The position numbers and the translations under genes are program-made. Source: Nyssa sinensis (Eukaryota; Streptophyta; Magnoliopsida; Cornales; Nyssaceae). From it: DNA of 64,000 bases. This document shows, piece by piece, positions 62,239 through 64,000 of this stretch. The stretch is from positions 899,001 through 963,000 of the forward strand of contig CM018048.1 in NCBI GenBank assembly GCA_008638375.1, given 5' to 3'. Below the pieces are notes generated by a model. That model was given only the letters and a program-made list of their open reading frames with translations. It was not told the DNA's origin and ran no database searches. The first letter of the stretch is position 1. Every line of letters starts with the position of its first letter.

Positions 62239-62907
62239 AGCGGCACTTTTACAACCTTGAACCTTGTTTCTGAAGAAAACTAAAGTACCCCAAGTTAATG
62301 AATTGGAGAAAACACAAAACAGATACCCTCTCCTAAATACTCAAATATTAAAACTGTTAAAACCTTGAACTGGAATAAGAATTCCCAACATATGTGCAAA
62401 TCCAAATCAGAACTTAGGATCGAAAAAGATAAAGAGTGAATACAGCATATTACAACATTCATGAATTCCTCACTCTATATTCGGAAAAAAAAATAGAGAA
62501 AGCTTATACTAAGATCACTCACACTTGAAAAGTCAACTTCATAACCACTGGGACATTAAATGAGGATAAGTCTGTACTTACATGATATAACCTGAACCAC
62601 GTGAATAAAAATGCTTCTATTATTATAGAGAGGAAGCAATATTGTGCAATGCAAATAGCCTGTACCAAAGTTCTATAAACACTCACAGTCATCAATTTTT
62701 ATTTTTATTTTTGGAAAAAAAATGTAATCAAAATGATTTTTTTATTCATTTGGTTAACTAACAGCCTACCAAACCAAGAGCCTGCTCTCCACACCTCATG
62801 ATGGAGATTCCTGTCTCATGGTGTTCAAAAGTCTAGAATGCAAATCTATTATCTTTTTTTCACCATTACAATAAATTAATTTCGATATAAATGTCGTAGT
62901 GAATTAA
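62239..62907. other. Upstream region or 5' UTR intron of the LSI2-like gene
   Basis: Non-coding and AT-rich with A/T runs (62700-62745). A pyrimidine tract plus AG on the minus strand near 62270 may end a 5' UTR intron. No other feature is seen. Confidence 0.4.
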
Positions 62908-63117
62908 TCAGCTTTTAGAATTTCCCAAACTTGACTTCTTTCTATATCGATTGAGTTTTTCTACCTGTGCTACTGTTAAAAATGATGAGAGGGGGAGTAA
63001 TCTGTTTCTCATCTGCCATTCTACAGCAAGCTCCTCCAAGGTTGACTTCTTGGCTGTGTCATCCAAACTAGATGCTAAATGTGTAGCAATCCGTATGGCC
63101 TGGACGGCAATAGACAT
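62908..63117 (-). CDS. Possible terminal exon of an unrecognised gene
   Basis: A minus-strand open stretch of 69 codons ends at a stop at 62908. Directly upstream on that strand is 'atactcttag', a fair splice acceptor, so the Met at its start could be internal. The peptide is charged and helical-looking (STLEELAVEWQMRNRLLPLS, then FLTVAQVEKLNRYRKKSS) with a basic tail, and its composition is more protein-like than other short frames nearby. I do not recognise the family. Upstream exons would lie beyond 63118 and possibly outside the window. It could also be a chance ORF. Confidence 0.35.
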   Translation of the reverse strand: MSIAVQAIRIATHLASSLDDTAKKSTLEELAVEWQMRNRLLPLSSFLTVAQVEKLNRYRKKSSLGNSKS

Positions 63118-64000
63118 CTAAGAGTATACGTTATCAGCTGCGCCCTTTCATTAAAAAATTTGATCATGTCATGTACAACTTTTGGATCGCCAGTTGAAAA
63201 TTATACCAGTAATCAGATGATAATGACGGAAACTTGACTTGTGAAGATGGAACAAAATGATGATCAACACAAGCCAGAATGATGATCAACATAAGACCAT
63301 AACATCACTGTCCTAGTCCCCTGAATAAAAATAAAAAATAAAGAGCCTAGATGGGCTCTGGCTTGTTTTTGTCACTCATTCAACCACCTTTGAAAGGTAC
63401 GAAGGCTCTAAAGAGGGAGACATTAGCAGCTTAGATGCTACTATGAGGTTATTATTTCTGTTATTGAAATTCTACTGATTTCTGAGTGAACTTTCCTGGT
63501 GAGGGTGGAAAAGAATCGCTGATTCTCCTAACAAGACTGGTGACCTTCTATCTACTCATTCTGTCAACATTTCTGTCATTTGTATGTATAAATAAAAACA
63601 TCATCAAGATCAGAATCCCCTTCCCAAACTCTAAAAACCCTCACTGTATTGCTGATCCTTGGAGTCACAAAAAAATTCAGTTCCAAAAATAATCCGGGAT
63701 AAAAGCAATCAATCAACAAGACAAAACTCTAATTTAGTTTCACAATTATTATGTCAATCTTTTAGATCTCAAAGACTCAAACTAACAATAACTTGAAGCA
63801 AGATAAGCTTATTATTGAACAATTTTGTTTCACAATGACAATACTGTTCTTCAATGCAATTTAACAAGAATTTTACAATTTTAGGTATTTATTCTCTAGA
63901 TATATGAACTTTATGTATAAAATTTCTCATACAGGCAGTGCCAACTGCTCTGCTTTTCATCATGCCATATGTTCTTTAAATTATTTAAAATTTATGAATA
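63118..64000. other. Right edge of the window, nothing identified
   Basis: Moderately AT-rich, with no recognised exon or repeat. It may be an intron of the gene whose last exon is suggested at 62908-63117. Confidence 0.35.

Noticed and set aside
61536..62260. Plus-strand open frames opposite the transporter exon 1
   Set aside because: They are antisense shadows of a well-supported coding exon with family motifs on the other strand.

Overview
This window is nuclear DNA from a flowering plant, most likely a dicot. Four protein-coding loci of ordinary plant type have long introns with GT..AG borders, and the space within and between them is filled with Copia retrotransposons, LINE and SINE fragments and MITE-like elements. 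There is no prokaryotic or organellar gene content. The species cannot be fixed from sequence alone.

Layout. 1-1298: AT-rich upstream DNA. 1299-20802 (+): a complete 14-exon gene for a PA-domain signal-peptide-peptidase-like intramembrane aspartic protease (SPPL2 type, 542 codons). Its introns hold a 1.1-kb tandem duplication, MITEs, three LINE tails and an antisense, internally deleted Copia element (Copia-1). 22117-29787: a full-length but decayed Copia element (Copia-2) with a perfect 5-bp target duplication. 31201-37700 (+): a TIC32-like short-chain dehydrogenase with seven recognisable exons; one splice acceptor looks lost and the terminal exon is not in the window, so it is probably a pseudogene or fragment. 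Its introns hold a group of SINEs. 39476-48844 (+): Copia-3, split by a gypsy-like solo LTR that is itself split by another solo LTR, a three-level nest. 49517-57530 (-): a two-exon cytochrome P450 of the CYP71 clan (CYP76/CYP80-like), with four +1 shifts in homopolymers and a same-strand Copia element (Copia-4) in its intron. 59481-62238 (-): an intact three-exon LSI2/ArsB-type anion efflux transporter. About 62908-63117 (-): a possible terminal exon of an unrecognised gene.

The genes do not form a pathway or cluster: an endomembrane protease, a chloroplast-type dehydrogenase, an oxidoreductase of specialised metabolism and a membrane transporter. The main interest is structural. Elements have reshaped introns, one LINE insertion duplicated a splice donor, and two of the four loci are broken. 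I found no convincing undescribed biological system. All exon borders are read by eye from reading-frame continuity and GT/AG signals. Family names come from recognised motifs; no database was searched.
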